Positions 1 through 7,020 are shown, numbered from the stretch's first letter. The stretch is DNA of 26,710 nt from CAYUFB01 sp964444125 (GCA_964444125.1 CAYUFB010000017.1:1-26710); one strand, 5' to 3'. A program made the numbers and translations. Notes: generated from the sequence alone by a model not told the origin.

Positions 1-133
1 AATATGTAATGTTTTTCTTAATCACATTTTACTCTAGTTTACTGGGTACCTGCCCGTTAAATCGTTCTGTCCAAATATTTCTAATGAACAGTACTTCTTT
101 ACTGATGAATCACTGAATGATTTAGAGGGATTA

Positions 134-595
134 GTGTTGCCTCGTGGAAGAATAGCTTGTTTATGTACTCCAACTTTGCATGAAAGATTGATTAAGATTG
201 GTTTTGACTCTACATTATTGGAGATTGATAGAAGGTTATTAGGGGTTTTTGGTGATACTTCAATTCCATTTGATTTGAGAGGTTGCTCCGGTAGACAAAT
301 TGATCCTTCTTTGTTGCATACTTTTAATACTGTTGTGGTAGATCCTCCTTTTGATTTAATTGAGCTGTCAATAGTGGCAGAAAGGGTAAGGGAATTGCTG
401 GATTATACAGCAGGTTATGGGAGGGTAATTTTAGTAAATCAATTAAGCCGTAAACCAATTATAGATAGAGTTTTTGGCGATGGATTGGGGCTAGTCCCCT
501 TACCGGATTTATCTAAAAGCATTACTCATGAATCAAGAAGGAAAATAAGCGCTCCAATTGAAGCATTTGTCTTTGATGTGCCGACTTATTGGTAA
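134..595 (+). CDS. EEF1AKMT1 / N6-adenineMlase-like methyltransferase, N-terminus uncertain
   Basis: The protein resembles the family first called N6-adenine methyltransferases, whose eukaryotic member EEF1AKMT1 methylates a lysine of elongation factor 1A. Visible family features are GRIACLCTPTL near the N-terminus, LLEIDRRLLGVFG after it (compare LLEYDRRFAVYG in the human protein, from memory), and the catalytic-type DPPF motif near residue 71. The GTG at 134 is the only ordinary start in frame, but recognisable homology begins upstream: codons 89-133 read QYFFTDESLNDLEGLV, matching the family's QFWYSQDT region. The frame is open only back to a TAG at 35-37 and contains no ATG, GTG or TTG before 134. 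So the true start is non-standard (CTG at 50 or ATT at 77), or the gene is truncated, frameshifted or mis-assembled. The fold is fairly sure; the bacterial substrate is unknown. Confidence 0.6.
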   Translation: MLPRGRIACLCTPTLHERLIKIGFDSTLLEIDRRLLGVFGDTSIPFDLRGCSGRQIDPSLLHTFNTVVVDPPFDLIELSIVAERVRELLDYTAGYGRVILVNQLSRKPIIDRVFGDGLGLVPLPDLSKSITHESRRKISAPIEAFVFDVPTYW

Positions 596-607
596 TCCTA
601 TGTTATT

Positions 608-647
608 CCGTCGCTTCACAAAGCTCAGCTACGTCAGGTAAACCGGC
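608..647 (-). repeat. Palindrome joined to an 8-nt tRNA-His-like remnant
   Basis: On the minus strand GCCGGTTT is followed directly by ACCTGACGTAGC, the same junction as in the broken tRNA-His copy at 793-892 (GCCGGTTT then ACCTGCCC). The following stretch is an imperfect hairpin with the GTAGC...GCTTTG...GAAGCG pattern of the CCGCC...GGCGG repeats seen elsewhere. It is probably a third, nearly eroded tRNA-His fragment with a palindrome at the same position, but 8 nt of tRNA match alone is weak. Confidence 0.4.
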
Positions 648-660
648 ATTTTAAAAACTG

Positions 661-738
661 TGGGGTGCTAGAGCGGGCTCGAACCGCCAACCTCCGGTGC
701 CACAAACCGGCGCTCTAACCAATTGAGCTACAAGCACC
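661..738 (-). tRNA. tRNA-His (GTG)
   Basis: Reading the minus strand, an acceptor arm GTGCTTG/CTAGCAC encloses a D-arm GCTC-AATTGGTTA-GAGC, an anticodon arm CCGGT-TTGTGGC-ACCGG with anticodon GTG, and a T-arm with loop TTCGAGC. Position 738 supplies the extra G(-1) diagnostic of tRNA-His, pairing with discriminator C73, and CCA is encoded (661-663). The acceptor arm has one T-T mismatch at pair 6-67. This appears to be the functional copy; broken fragments of the same gene lie on both sides. Confidence 0.93.
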
Positions 739-773
739 CCACAGTTTTCAAATTGTCAAATATCCAAGATAAC

Positions 774-779
774 ATTATA
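774..779 (-). promoter_or_regulatory. -10 box for tRNA-His
   Basis: A perfect TATAAT lies on the minus strand about 35 nt upstream of the tRNA-His 5' end. No good -35 is seen, because the expected place is occupied by the broken tRNA copy and its palindrome. Confidence 0.45.
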
Positions 780-800
780 TAATTACTTGTAGGGTGCCAC

Positions 801-830
801 CCTCCTTCGCTAAAGCTACGGCGGGCAGGT
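801..830. repeat. Palindromic element (CCGCC...GGCGG type) inside the tRNA-His fragment
   Basis: Thirty bases with the core TTCGCTAAAGCTACGG between G/C-rich arms and a GGGCAGGT end. The same core recurs at 26151-26178 and 26475-26502, so this is a dispersed element. It interrupts the tRNA fragment just before the anticodon. Confidence 0.75.
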
Positions 831-842
831 AAACCGGCGCTC

Positions 843-869
843 CCTGCCTGACTGCGTCAAGCAGGCAGG
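843..869. repeat. Palindromic element (CCTGCC...GGCAGG type) inside the tRNA-His fragment
   Basis: Twenty-seven bases beginning CCTGCCTG and ending CAGGCAGG, with ACTGCGTCAAG between: an 8-bp perfect stem. It interrupts the tRNA fragment cleanly at the D-arm. Related CCTGCC/GGCAGG palindromes occur at 6359, 15676 and 24098. Confidence 0.75.
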
Positions 870-933
870 TAACCAATTGAGCCACAAGCACCATTTTCAC
901 CAATGAGTACAGCGAATTGCTGTGAAAATGAGT

Positions 934-961
934 GTCCGCCGAAACCTTGGTGAAGGCGGAC
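934..961. repeat. Perfect-stem palindrome GTCCGCC/GGCGGAC
   Basis: A 7-bp perfect stem encloses GAAACCTTGGTGAA, itself partly palindromic. It is another member of the dispersed G/C-rich palindrome set and stands out in AT-rich surroundings. No U-run follows on either strand, so an intrinsic terminator is unlikely. Confidence 0.6.
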
Positions 962-1061
962 AAGTTATACTGTGACTTTTTCTATACCCTAAGTGGTAAA
1001 TTCCATCTAGGTTCCTCAACAAAGATAGAAATTTACCACTCAAAATACCTCTTGTATTATA

Positions 1062-1850
1062 TCAAAATTCAAAGTTTGAATACAGTTTTGCAGAGATAGA
1101 CTCACCGTTATAAGCCGTTGGATGATTGTTAATTGCACTTAATTCAATTTTCAATTTTATGCCGTTAAGTTGAGAATGATTTTTTAATTCTGGGTTAACT
1201 TGGAAAGTATAATCGACAGTTCCTTTGCCACTTGCAACCCTGTATACACTATATCCATAACCATGATTACTTGGTGCATAGGTACTATAATATTTATCAT
1301 GTGGTGATCTATCTCCAGCTCTGAAAACAAATAAATCCATGCCATATTTATTTCTAAATTCAATATTTGCTTGATCAATTATTCCTCCTAAAGTGCTTAC
1401 GGTCCAACATAATCCTGAGCCATAATAATATCCCACTGGTTTGACATAGCCATATACTGGACTTACTGTGATAATTCCATCTCCGATTAATCGCACTCTA
1501 TCTCCTGGAGAAAGAATTGGTATTTTTTGAGTTTCTTTGACACCAGCTCTGGCATTTAGATATTTGCCAGCATAATAATCTATTTTTTTTAGCGGGAGTT
1601 CGTAATTAACTACTTCTTTTGATAGGTCTATGTAAGAAGTACTTTCGACTTTTCGTGGGATCACGTCTGTCGTGACAAGTCTTATCAATGAAGCTTGGTT
1701 TGTTTCATCATTTACATACACAGGGAAAGCGTCCTTTTCAGCCTGGCTGTCAATAATTTGTTCGTCTGCAATAGGATATTTAGGTTCTGTTGTAACAGGA
1801 ATATTAACTAATAAAAGAAATCCCGCTGCAATGTATGCAAAAATATTCAT
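1062..1850 (-). CDS. VanW-like secreted or anchored protein
   Basis: A 262-residue protein with an N-terminal hydrophobic segment (residues 3-18) that should act as a signal peptide or anchor, so the rest is probably outside the membrane. The C-terminal half carries a VanW-like pattern: GSGLCWTVSTL (compare GGGxCQxSTT in VanW proteins), then FRAGDRSPH...YYSTY...YGYSVYRV, corresponding to the family's ERRxHSxxVxYY...GxDAxV stretch. VanW proteins are common in Patescibacteria; their biochemical role is unsettled and a link to vancomycin resistance should not be assumed. The gene stands alone between tRNA loci. The family call is moderate, because the motifs are degenerate and I judge them by eye. 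Confidence 0.5.
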   Translation of the reverse strand: MNIFAYIAAGFLLLVNIPVTTEPKYPIADEQIIDSQAEKDAFPVYVNDETNQASLIRLVTTDVIPRKVESTSYIDLSKEVVNYELPLKKIDYYAGKYLNARAGVKETQKIPILSPGDRVRLIGDGIITVSPVYGYVKPVGYYYGSGLCWTVSTLGGIIDQANIEFRNKYGMDLFVFRAGDRSPHDKYYSTYAPSNHGYGYSVYRVASGKGTVDYTFQVNPELKNHSQLNGIKLKIELSAINNHPTAYNGESISAKLYSNFEF

Positions 1851-1932
1851 AATTTAATCAATCAATTTTTCAAATTTATATCATTAATTCTTGAAGATTA
1901 CAATTGTAGATGTTTTCAATATTCTTCTTACG

Positions 1933-1941
1933 TGGTAAAAT
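1933..1941 (+). promoter_or_regulatory. Extended -10 upstream of the tRNA-Arg locus
   Basis: TGGTAAAAT is an extended -10 (TGn plus TAAAAT) 20 nt before the first tRNA-like sequence. Transcription from it would run through the split tRNA and the intact tRNA-Arg. The -35 is weak. Confidence 0.4.
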
Positions 1942-1960
1942 TCAACTGATTAGTGAAAAT

Positions 1961-2140
1961 GCGCACGTAGCTTAAAAGGCAGAGCAACAGTCTTCCCTGC
2001 CCGCCGCTAGTGCGCACGTAGCTCAATGGATAGAGCAACTGCCTTCTAAGCAGTAGGTTACAGGTTCGAGTCCTGTCGTGCGCACTAGCTCTGGCAGGCG
2101 GGTAAGCAGTAGGTTACAGGTTCGAGTCCTGTCGTGCGCA
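1961..2140 (+). pseudogene. Split outer tRNA-Arg (TCT), halves 1961-1995 and 2103-2140
   Basis: The 5' half (acceptor GCGCACG, a D-arm, then CAGTCTTC) and the 3' half (TAAGCAGTAGG..., T-arm, CGTGCGC plus A) together make a complete tRNA with anticodon TCT, interrupted between anticodon bases 35 and 36 by a 107-nt insert. The insert's ends are a long imperfect inverted repeat (CCTGCCCGCCGCTAGT against CTAGCTCTGGCAGGCGGG), and between them lies a whole intact tRNA-Arg. The 3' half is identical to that of the inner tRNA; the 5' half differs in the D-loop and anticodon stem (4 of 5 stem pairs possible, counting a G-U). Probably a pseudogene; removal of the insert from RNA is conceivable but unproven. 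Confidence 0.75.
2012..2084 (+). tRNA. tRNA-Arg (TCT)
   Basis: A full cloverleaf: acceptor GCGCACG/CGTGCGC, D-arm GCTC...GAGC, anticodon stem ACTGC/GCAGT with loop CTTCTAA (anticodon TCT), T-arm ACAGG-TTCGAGT-CCTGT, discriminator A at 2084. CCA is not encoded, unlike in the tRNA-His here. It lies wholly inside a second, split tRNA-Arg and is flanked by inverted repeats. Confidence 0.93.
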
Positions 2141-2221
2141 TATTCTTCTTTATTCTGTATTTTTCTCTAGACATCTTTGTAAATATACTGTTAAATGAAT
2201 TAAGATTAAATTTCTGTCAAT

Positions 2222-3247
2222 ATGGAAACAAGAAACAATAGAGGGATAATTATTGTTTTATTATTGATAACATTAATACTGGGAGTTGTTGCCGTAGTTG
2301 TGGGCGTGTATCTTTCAAATCAGGATCAGGCTCCTGATGATAGTTCAGCTGCGACTGAATGTGAAGCTCGTGTAGTGTTTGATCAAGGAGTATATGGATG
2401 TTTCACGGTACCAGATGGTTGTTCAGTTACTGGTGCTGTGTTTTCCCGTCAAGTAGGCAATGACTATACAGGTGAATGTTTTACTAACCAAAGTAATGCT
2501 ACATACACTAATACAAGCCAGAATTTTGGCGCTGGTAGGCACTGTCCGACGTCTTATGCTGGCTGTGGGTATTGTGTTCAGTTAGATATCGAAACAGGTG
2601 GAGTTATGGGATATACGGGGAATTGTCCAGTTACCGTTGCTTGTTTCGAGGCTTGCGATAGTATGCATACCTGCCCAAGTGGAACATCATGTCAAAGTGG
2701 TAAATGCGTCAATCCAAGTTGTCCAACAGATAGCAATTGTGTTTGTAATAAAACTGTAGCTTGTCAGGCTACCTGTAATGTAAACAATCTTTGCCCCGAA
2801 GGATTAACTTGTCAGGGAGGCAAATGTGTGAATGCCACTTGTCCTGAAGATGTAGATTGTATTTGTGAAGAAGTTACAGCATGTAATCAAGAATGCACAA
2901 CTGAAGAAGTTCCAGCTGGTGGGACAGTTATAAATTGTCCAGAAGGGTTAACCTGCACAAATGGAGTCTGTAGAAATCCATCTTGCAGTGAAGAATCGGA
3001 TTGTATTTGCAACATTGTCCCTCCAGAATTACCTGAAACTGCAATTATTGATAAGGATAATGATTGGTTAATATTTGGTTTGGGTGGGATATTGATGGGT
3101 ATAGTTCTGATGAAAGTTAATTTAAAGAAAAGAATTTATAGTTTGATAATTAATTCAAGATTTGATTATTTACTTGCTAAATATGATGAAGGTACTATTG
3201 TAGAAATGAAAAAGAAGCAAAATAGAAAATTTGAAAAAGGTATTTAA
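2222..3247 (+). CDS. Cysteine-rich surface protein with N- and C-terminal membrane anchors (paralogue 1)
   Basis: A 341-residue protein with a strong N-terminal transmembrane segment (about 8-30) followed by VYLSNQDQAPDD. A long cysteine-rich part contains three repeats of roughly 45 residues with the pattern CxxxC...CPxGxxCxxGxCxNxxCxxxxxCxC (about 140-265). Then comes LPETAIIDKDNDWLIFGLGG at residue 270, leading into a second transmembrane segment and a basic tail of about 43 residues. The likely layout is an extracellular disulfide-rich domain held at both ends. LPETA resembles a sortase motif, but the tail is far longer than in classical sorting signals and no sortase is visible here. The repeats recall Dickkopf/EGF-like cysteine spacing; function is unknown. 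It is a tandem paralogue of the next gene. Confidence 0.75.
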   Translation: METRNNRGIIIVLLLITLILGVVAVVVGVYLSNQDQAPDDSSAATECEARVVFDQGVYGCFTVPDGCSVTGAVFSRQVGNDYTGECFTNQSNATYTNTSQNFGAGRHCPTSYAGCGYCVQLDIETGGVMGYTGNCPVTVACFEACDSMHTCPSGTSCQSGKCVNPSCPTDSNCVCNKTVACQATCNVNNLCPEGLTCQGGKCVNATCPEDVDCICEEVTACNQECTTEEVPAGGTVINCPEGLTCTNGVCRNPSCSEESDCICNIVPPELPETAIIDKDNDWLIFGLGGILMGIVLMKVNLKKRIYSLIINSRFDYLLAKYDEGTIVEMKKKQNRKFEKGI

Positions 3248-3287
3248 ACTATTGTCTTTAAAAAATGTATAGTAATTAATTATCGAA

Positions 3288-4433
3288 ATGGAGCAAACCA
3301 AGACTAGGACAGTTTCAATAATTTTGTTGGTCATCACTCTTATTCTCGGTGTTGTTGCAATCGGGGTGGGTGTGTACCTCTCCAATCAAGATCAAGCTCC
3401 AGATGATAGTGCTGCAAGCTGCTGGTGTACAGGAGAAGAGCAATGCATTAGTCAGGGGATGGGGTTATATTCATGGGAAGCAAAACCTGATTATTGTGGA
3501 TATGTAGCAGATGGTAGCAGGCCAATGGGTTGTTGTAATCCAAACGAGGGTACCACTCCTGGTCCTGCTCCTGGGACAGAAACACCGGAACCAGTTACTC
3601 CTACTATTCCTACAAACGTAAGCTGTTGGGGTACCTGCACAGCAGATTCTCAGTGTGGTAAAAATATGTGGGGTACACAAATGAAGTGTGATGCTGGTCA
3701 TTGTGTCAATCCTGGATGTGCTAAGACAAGCAATGATGGAAATTGTGCTTGTAGAGGTGGAGTCTGTGGTCAGCTCTGTGGACCATCCACAAATAATCAA
3801 TTGTTGTGTTATGATAATACTGATGCATATGGTACTAAATTAGATTGTTATTTATTTAGTAATCCTACAGCGAAAGCTTGTGAATTTAGATGTCAACCAC
3901 CTGTTGGACATACGAAAGTACAAGCAGGAGTATGTGCTAATGTATTGGGTTATACAGACTATTACAAAACTTCAATCCCAGATTATGAAACTTTAATGAA
4001 TGACTATTGTGACCCTCCTGATCCAGCTGTCCCTGTAACTCCGGTAACGCCACAGAATTTAGCTTGTATGAATGCATGTTCAGCAAATTCAGAGTGTGGA
4101 GATGGATTGGCTTGTGTTGGTAATAAATGTGTTAATCCACAATGCCCATCTGATATAGATTGTATTTGCTCGGTAGCTGCATTGCCACAGACAGCAATAA
4201 TAGATGAAGACAAAGACTGGTTAATTTTTGGACTTGGGGGGATTATCCTTGGTGCTTTTATCATCAAATTTAGACCTCTCCAATTGGCAAAGGAATTTGT
4301 AGTTGATAGTTATAAAAAAATCAGAGTATCAGGACTTGCCTATGTTTTTGCTTCAATTGATCCTGTCTCTAGGAAACTTGTCGAAAAGAAACAAAAGCAG
4401 AATTTTGAGCAAAAAATCAGAAATAGTTCATGA
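3288..4433 (+). CDS. Cysteine-rich surface protein with N- and C-terminal membrane anchors (paralogue 2)
   Basis: A 381-residue protein built like its upstream neighbour. The N-terminal anchor and YLSNQDQAPDD segment are nearly identical. The C-terminal LPQTAIIDEDKDWLIFGLGG plus transmembrane segment is very similar, and the basic tail ends with a related KKQKQNFEQK stretch. The middle differs: it has a Pro/Thr-rich linker (about residues 88-108), one degenerate and one well-formed cysteine repeat, and an unrelated cysteine-rich insert with GQLCGPSTNNQLLCY. So the anchors are conserved while the exposed part diverges, as expected for a surface protein under changing selection. Forty bases separate the two genes, and they are probably co-transcribed. 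Function unknown. Confidence 0.75.
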   Translation: MEQTKTRTVSIILLVITLILGVVAIGVGVYLSNQDQAPDDSAASCWCTGEEQCISQGMGLYSWEAKPDYCGYVADGSRPMGCCNPNEGTTPGPAPGTETPEPVTPTIPTNVSCWGTCTADSQCGKNMWGTQMKCDAGHCVNPGCAKTSNDGNCACRGGVCGQLCGPSTNNQLLCYDNTDAYGTKLDCYLFSNPTAKACEFRCQPPVGHTKVQAGVCANVLGYTDYYKTSIPDYETLMNDYCDPPDPAVPVTPVTPQNLACMNACSANSECGDGLACVGNKCVNPQCPSDIDCICSVAALPQTAIIDEDKDWLIFGLGGIILGAFIIKFRPLQLAKEFVVDSYKKIRVSGLAYVFASIDPVSRKLVEKKQKQNFEQKIRNSS

Positions 4434-4480
4434 TTTTTTAATCTGATTTGTTTATACTTCTGTCTAATTAATATGTTTCC

Positions 4481-4849
4481 ATGACAAATCTCAAGGCGCT
4501 TGGTCGTTTAGGTGAGGGCTTTGCTGTTAATTATCTACTTGAATTAAACTATATAATCAAAAAAAGAAATTTTGTCGTTAGAGGAGGTGAGATAGATATC
4601 ATTGCATATGATAAATCAAAAAAAGAATTGGTATTTTTCGAAGTCAAAACACGCAAAAGCGAAGAATGGTTTGCTCTAGATCAGACACTTGGAGAAAAAC
4701 AAATATATTATTTAAAAAGGACTGCTTGTAGATATTTATTTCTTAATCATCTTGAGGACATCAATTGGAGGATAGATCATATAGCAATACTCACAGATGG
4801 CATAAAGCCAATCAAGTTAGAACATTTTGAATCGATAAATGATTTATGA
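4481..4849 (+). CDS. yraN: YraN / UPF0102 family nuclease-like protein
   Basis: A 122-residue protein, the usual family length. It starts with the family's LGRLGEGFAVNYL, followed by RGGEIDIIA (E37, D39) and VFFEVKTR (E54, K56), which form the restriction-endonuclease-like PD-(D/E)xK core. Family members are thought to act on DNA or Holliday-junction-like structures, but the role is poorly defined. The 3' end overlaps the convergent flavodoxin gene by 6 nt. A possible -10 (TATACT) lies near 4452. Family assignment is confident. Confidence 0.88.
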   Translation: MTNLKALGRLGEGFAVNYLLELNYIIKKRNFVVRGGEIDIIAYDKSKKELVFFEVKTRKSEEWFALDQTLGEKQIYYLKRTACRYLFLNHLEDINWRIDHIAILTDGIKPIKLEHFESINDL

Positions 4850-5362
4850 TTTCGATTTTTTGGGTTCTTTCACCAGGTCGATTTTTTTTGCAAGTTCAAG
4901 AAGTTTTGCTTCATTGTAATTAGACAAGTTCTCTACCAATTTACCTTGTCTTTTGGCCATTTCCTGTAGCATCACTTTTTCTACAAAATTAATTTTTTGG
5001 GGATTGATGTTGGCTCCTAAATTAATGACTTCAATTTCTGCCAGAATTTCTTTTGGAAATGAATTTCTGACTTCTCTTCGATATGTTTCTCCAGTTTCGC
5101 CTGCTGTCACAAAAATAAATAGTCCGGCTTTTTTTGGTAAGTCTTCTTTATATTTTTCTACAAAATTTTGGATTGTAGGGTCGATAAGTTGTCTTCTCAT
5201 ATAGCTACCGATTACGATGATGTCATAATTAGTCATGTCAACTTGTTTCTCTTTTGTGATATCCTGGGTGTCAAATTTATGATTCTTGATTGACGAAGCT
5301 AACTTGGAAGCAATAGAAGATGTGCTTCCCATTCTTGATGCGTATATGATAAGTCCTTGCAT
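4844..5362 (-). CDS. Flavodoxin-domain protein (HemG-like flavodoxin family)
   Basis: A 172-residue protein. The N-terminus LIIYASRMGSTSSIASKLA is a flavodoxin phosphate-binding loop (T/S-x-x-G-S/T-T type), and YDIIVIGSYMRRQLIDP and GLFIFVTAGETGE are the flanking FMN-binding loops. It fits the flavodoxin_5/protoporphyrinogen-oxidase-like group, but no haem genes are near and a general electron-carrier or quinone-reductase role is equally possible. It is convergent with yraN (6-nt overlap). A symmetric ATTATATAAT at 5404-5413 supplies a -10 box on this strand and another on the plus strand toward thyA. Confidence 0.7.
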   Translation of the reverse strand: MQGLIIYASRMGSTSSIASKLASSIKNHKFDTQDITKEKQVDMTNYDIIVIGSYMRRQLIDPTIQNFVEKYKEDLPKKAGLFIFVTAGETGETYRREVRNSFPKEILAEIEVINLGANINPQKINFVEKVMLQEMAKRQGKLVENLSNYNEAKLLELAKKIDLVKEPKKSKS

Positions 5363-5403
5363 ATTTATGTTTGTAATATTTTAGCTAGACTAGATATATT
5401 TTA

Positions 5404-5413
5404 ATTATATAAT
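5404..5413. promoter_or_regulatory. Back-to-back -10 boxes between the flavodoxin gene and thyA
   Basis: The palindrome ATTATATAAT contains TATAAT on the plus strand (5408-5413) and on the minus strand (5409-5404), placed between two divergent genes. No convincing -35 boxes were found, so this is only a candidate shared promoter core. Confidence 0.35.
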
Positions 5414-5514
5414 AAATTAAAGGAAAAAGAAACATGATAATATATAGCACAACGAATGTTGCAATTATTTCTTTCAGATAATAGTATAAAAACTATATAT
5501 TATTTTATTATTTT

Positions 5515-6336
5515 ATGAAAAATTATCAAGAAGCACTTAAATATATTCTGGATAATGGCGCAGACAAGCCAAACAGAACAGGTATTGATCATAGAGGTGT
5601 GTTTGGCATGCAACTTCGTTTTGATTTAACAAAGGGGTTTCCTGCCATGACTACAAAGAAACTTGCTTTCAAACAAGTAGTCGCAGAATTACTTTGGTTT
5701 ATTTCTGGAAGTAGTGATAACAAGGAATTGCAAAAAGTAGGCTGTCATATTTGGGATGCAAATGCAGAAGCTGATTATTGGAAGCCAAAGGCAAAGTATG
5801 AAGGAGATCTTGGGCGAGTTTATGGGGTTCAATGGCGACATTGGAGAGGTCCAAACGGAGAAATAGATCAATTAAAAAATATCATTGAAAAAATTAAAAA
5901 TGATCCATATGACAGGAGATTGATAGTAAGTGCTTGGAATCCGGGAGAACTCGATATGATGGCTCTTCCACCTTGTCATGTGATGTATCAGTTTTATGTT
6001 GGGGTGGATGATAAACTATCATTGCAGATGTATCAAAGAAGTGCGGACATGTTTCTTGGGGTGCCATTTAATATAGCTTCATACGCACTTTTGTTATCTA
6101 TGGTTGCTCAAGTGACAAATCTTGAAGTCGGAGAATTTGTTCATGTACTAGGTGATGCGCATATTTATCATAATCATTTTGATCAAGTAAAAGAGCAAAT
6201 CTCAAGAGAGCCTTATAAATTACCTAAATTATGGCTAAATGAAGAAATAAAAGATATTGATAAATTTACGATGGATGATATCAAGTTAATTGATTATAAA
6301 CATCACCCAAAGATAAAAGCACAGATGGCAGTTTGA
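5515..6336 (+). CDS. thyA: Thymidylate synthase
   Basis: Converts dUMP and methylene-tetrahydrofolate to dTMP and dihydrofolate. The 273-residue length is typical. Visible hallmarks are DKPNRTGIDHRGVFG (the NRTG phosphate loop), FPAMTTKKL, LGRVYGVQWRHW, DRRLIVSAWNP, the catalytic cysteine in LPPCH (C154), QRSADMFLGVPFNIASYA, and the C-terminal KAQMAV that closes over the active site. A DHFR-like gene follows, the classic pairing, since ThyA is the reaction that oxidises the folate cofactor. No Shine-Dalgarno precedes the ATG; AT-rich -10-like sequence runs up to the start. Confidence 0.97.
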   Translation: MKNYQEALKYILDNGADKPNRTGIDHRGVFGMQLRFDLTKGFPAMTTKKLAFKQVVAELLWFISGSSDNKELQKVGCHIWDANAEADYWKPKAKYEGDLGRVYGVQWRHWRGPNGEIDQLKNIIEKIKNDPYDRRLIVSAWNPGELDMMALPPCHVMYQFYVGVDDKLSLQMYQRSADMFLGVPFNIASYALLLSMVAQVTNLEVGEFVHVLGDAHIYHNHFDQVKEQISREPYKLPKLWLNEEIKDIDKFTMDDIKLIDYKHHPKIKAQMAV

Positions 6337-6358
6337 GAGTGAGAGAGCTTGGGAGCTT

Positions 6359-6402
6359 GCCTGCCTTTGGTAGGCTAGTGAGCTTGCCTACTTTTGGTAG
6401 AC
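6359..6402. repeat. Two tandem palindromes with an AGCTTGCCT start
   Basis: GCCTGCCTTTGGTAGGC (6359-6375) and the diverged GCCTACTTTTGGTAGAC (6386-6402), each preceded by GAGCTT, form two adjacent small hairpins between thyA and the DHFR-like gene. They belong to the same CCTGCC palindrome set seen elsewhere. Confidence 0.65.
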
Positions 6403-6469
6403 TGGAAAGCCGTAGAGCTTCTAATTGCTAATTCGAAGGGAGTTAATTATTTATTATAATTATAGAATA

Positions 6470-6982
6470 ATGAAAATTACATTGATAATGGCACAAACAG
6501 TTGACGGCAAAATTGCTAAATCCATAAATGATAACAGTCTTAATTGGACGAGTTTAGAGGATAAAAAACATTTTGGAGAAGTTACTAAACAGATTGGTAC
6601 AGTGATCATGGGGTCAAAAACATATGAAGCGATGGGACAGAAGGCATTAAAAAATAGAAAATTAATTATTATGACTTCAAATCCTAAAAAATATGAAACC
6701 AAGGAAGGGGTAGAGTTTTTTACAGGGACTCCAGAGGAATTAGTAAAGAATTTAGAATCTGCTGGGGTTGATCATGTAGTTTTGGCAGGAGGAGCAAGAC
6801 TTAATAACTCATTCATGAAAGATAAATTGGTTGATGAATTATTAATTACAGTCGAACCATTGATTTGGGGAAATGGTATATCAATATTTGAAGGGGAGCA
6901 GATTGATGCAAAACTTGAATTAATTGAAATTGCCAAACTTAATCAAGATACATTGCTCTTGCATTATTCTGTAATAAAATAA
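6470..6982 (+). CDS. Dihydrofolate reductase / RibD C-terminal family reductase
   Basis: The ATG at 6470 gives a 170-residue protein starting MKITLIMAQTVDGKIAK, the normal family N-terminus; the frame is open further upstream but that extension is not family-like. Later motifs are GTVIMGSKTYEAMG, RKLIIMTSNP (dinucleotide-binding region), VVLAGGARLNNSFM and DELLITVEPLIWGNGISIF, all typical of RibD_C/DHFR-like NADPH reductases. Its place directly after thyA argues for dihydrofolate reduction, whereas the sequence alone cannot separate this from a riboflavin-type reductase. No riboflavin genes are present. Confidence 0.8.
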   Translation: MKITLIMAQTVDGKIAKSINDNSLNWTSLEDKKHFGEVTKQIGTVIMGSKTYEAMGQKALKNRKLIIMTSNPKKYETKEGVEFFTGTPEELVKNLESAGVDHVVLAGGARLNNSFMKDKLVDELLITVEPLIWGNGISIFEGEQIDAKLELIEIAKLNQDTLLLHYSVIK

Positions 6983-7020
6983 TATTTCGACGTTTTTATA
7001 GTCACTTTACTAGTTTTGCC

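Larger units (their letters stand above)
793..892 (-). pseudogene. tRNA-His 5' fragment interrupted by two palindromic insertions
   Basis: On the minus strand this matches the first 43 nt of the neighbouring tRNA-His (G-1 through GTGGCACC) with one substitution (GTGGCTC for GTAGCTC). It is broken twice. A 27-nt palindrome (843-869) sits between GGTTA and GAGC at the D-loop/D-stem border. A 30-nt palindrome (801-830) sits between TTT and GTGG, immediately 5' of the anticodon. Removing both restores the tRNA sequence exactly, with no missing or duplicated base. The 3' part of the tRNA is absent, so this cannot be functional. The 62-residue open frame across it is not a gene. Confidence 0.85.

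Noticed and set aside
775..963. A 62-residue open frame on the minus strand
   Set aside because: It is made of the broken tRNA-His, two palindromes and the GTCCGCC hairpin; no protein-like features.
1062..1850. Vancomycin-resistance gene
   Set aside because: VanW-like motifs only; no vanHAX or sensor genes nearby, and VanW domains occur widely without resistance.
5434..5481. 15-codon leader peptide upstream of thyA with an AAAGGA ribosome-binding-like site
   Set aside because: Too short, no runs of a regulatory codon, and no attenuator hairpin between it and thyA.
6425..6469. Upstream extension of the DHFR-like ORF
   Set aside because: The family N-terminus is MKITLIMAQTVDGKIA, starting at 6470.
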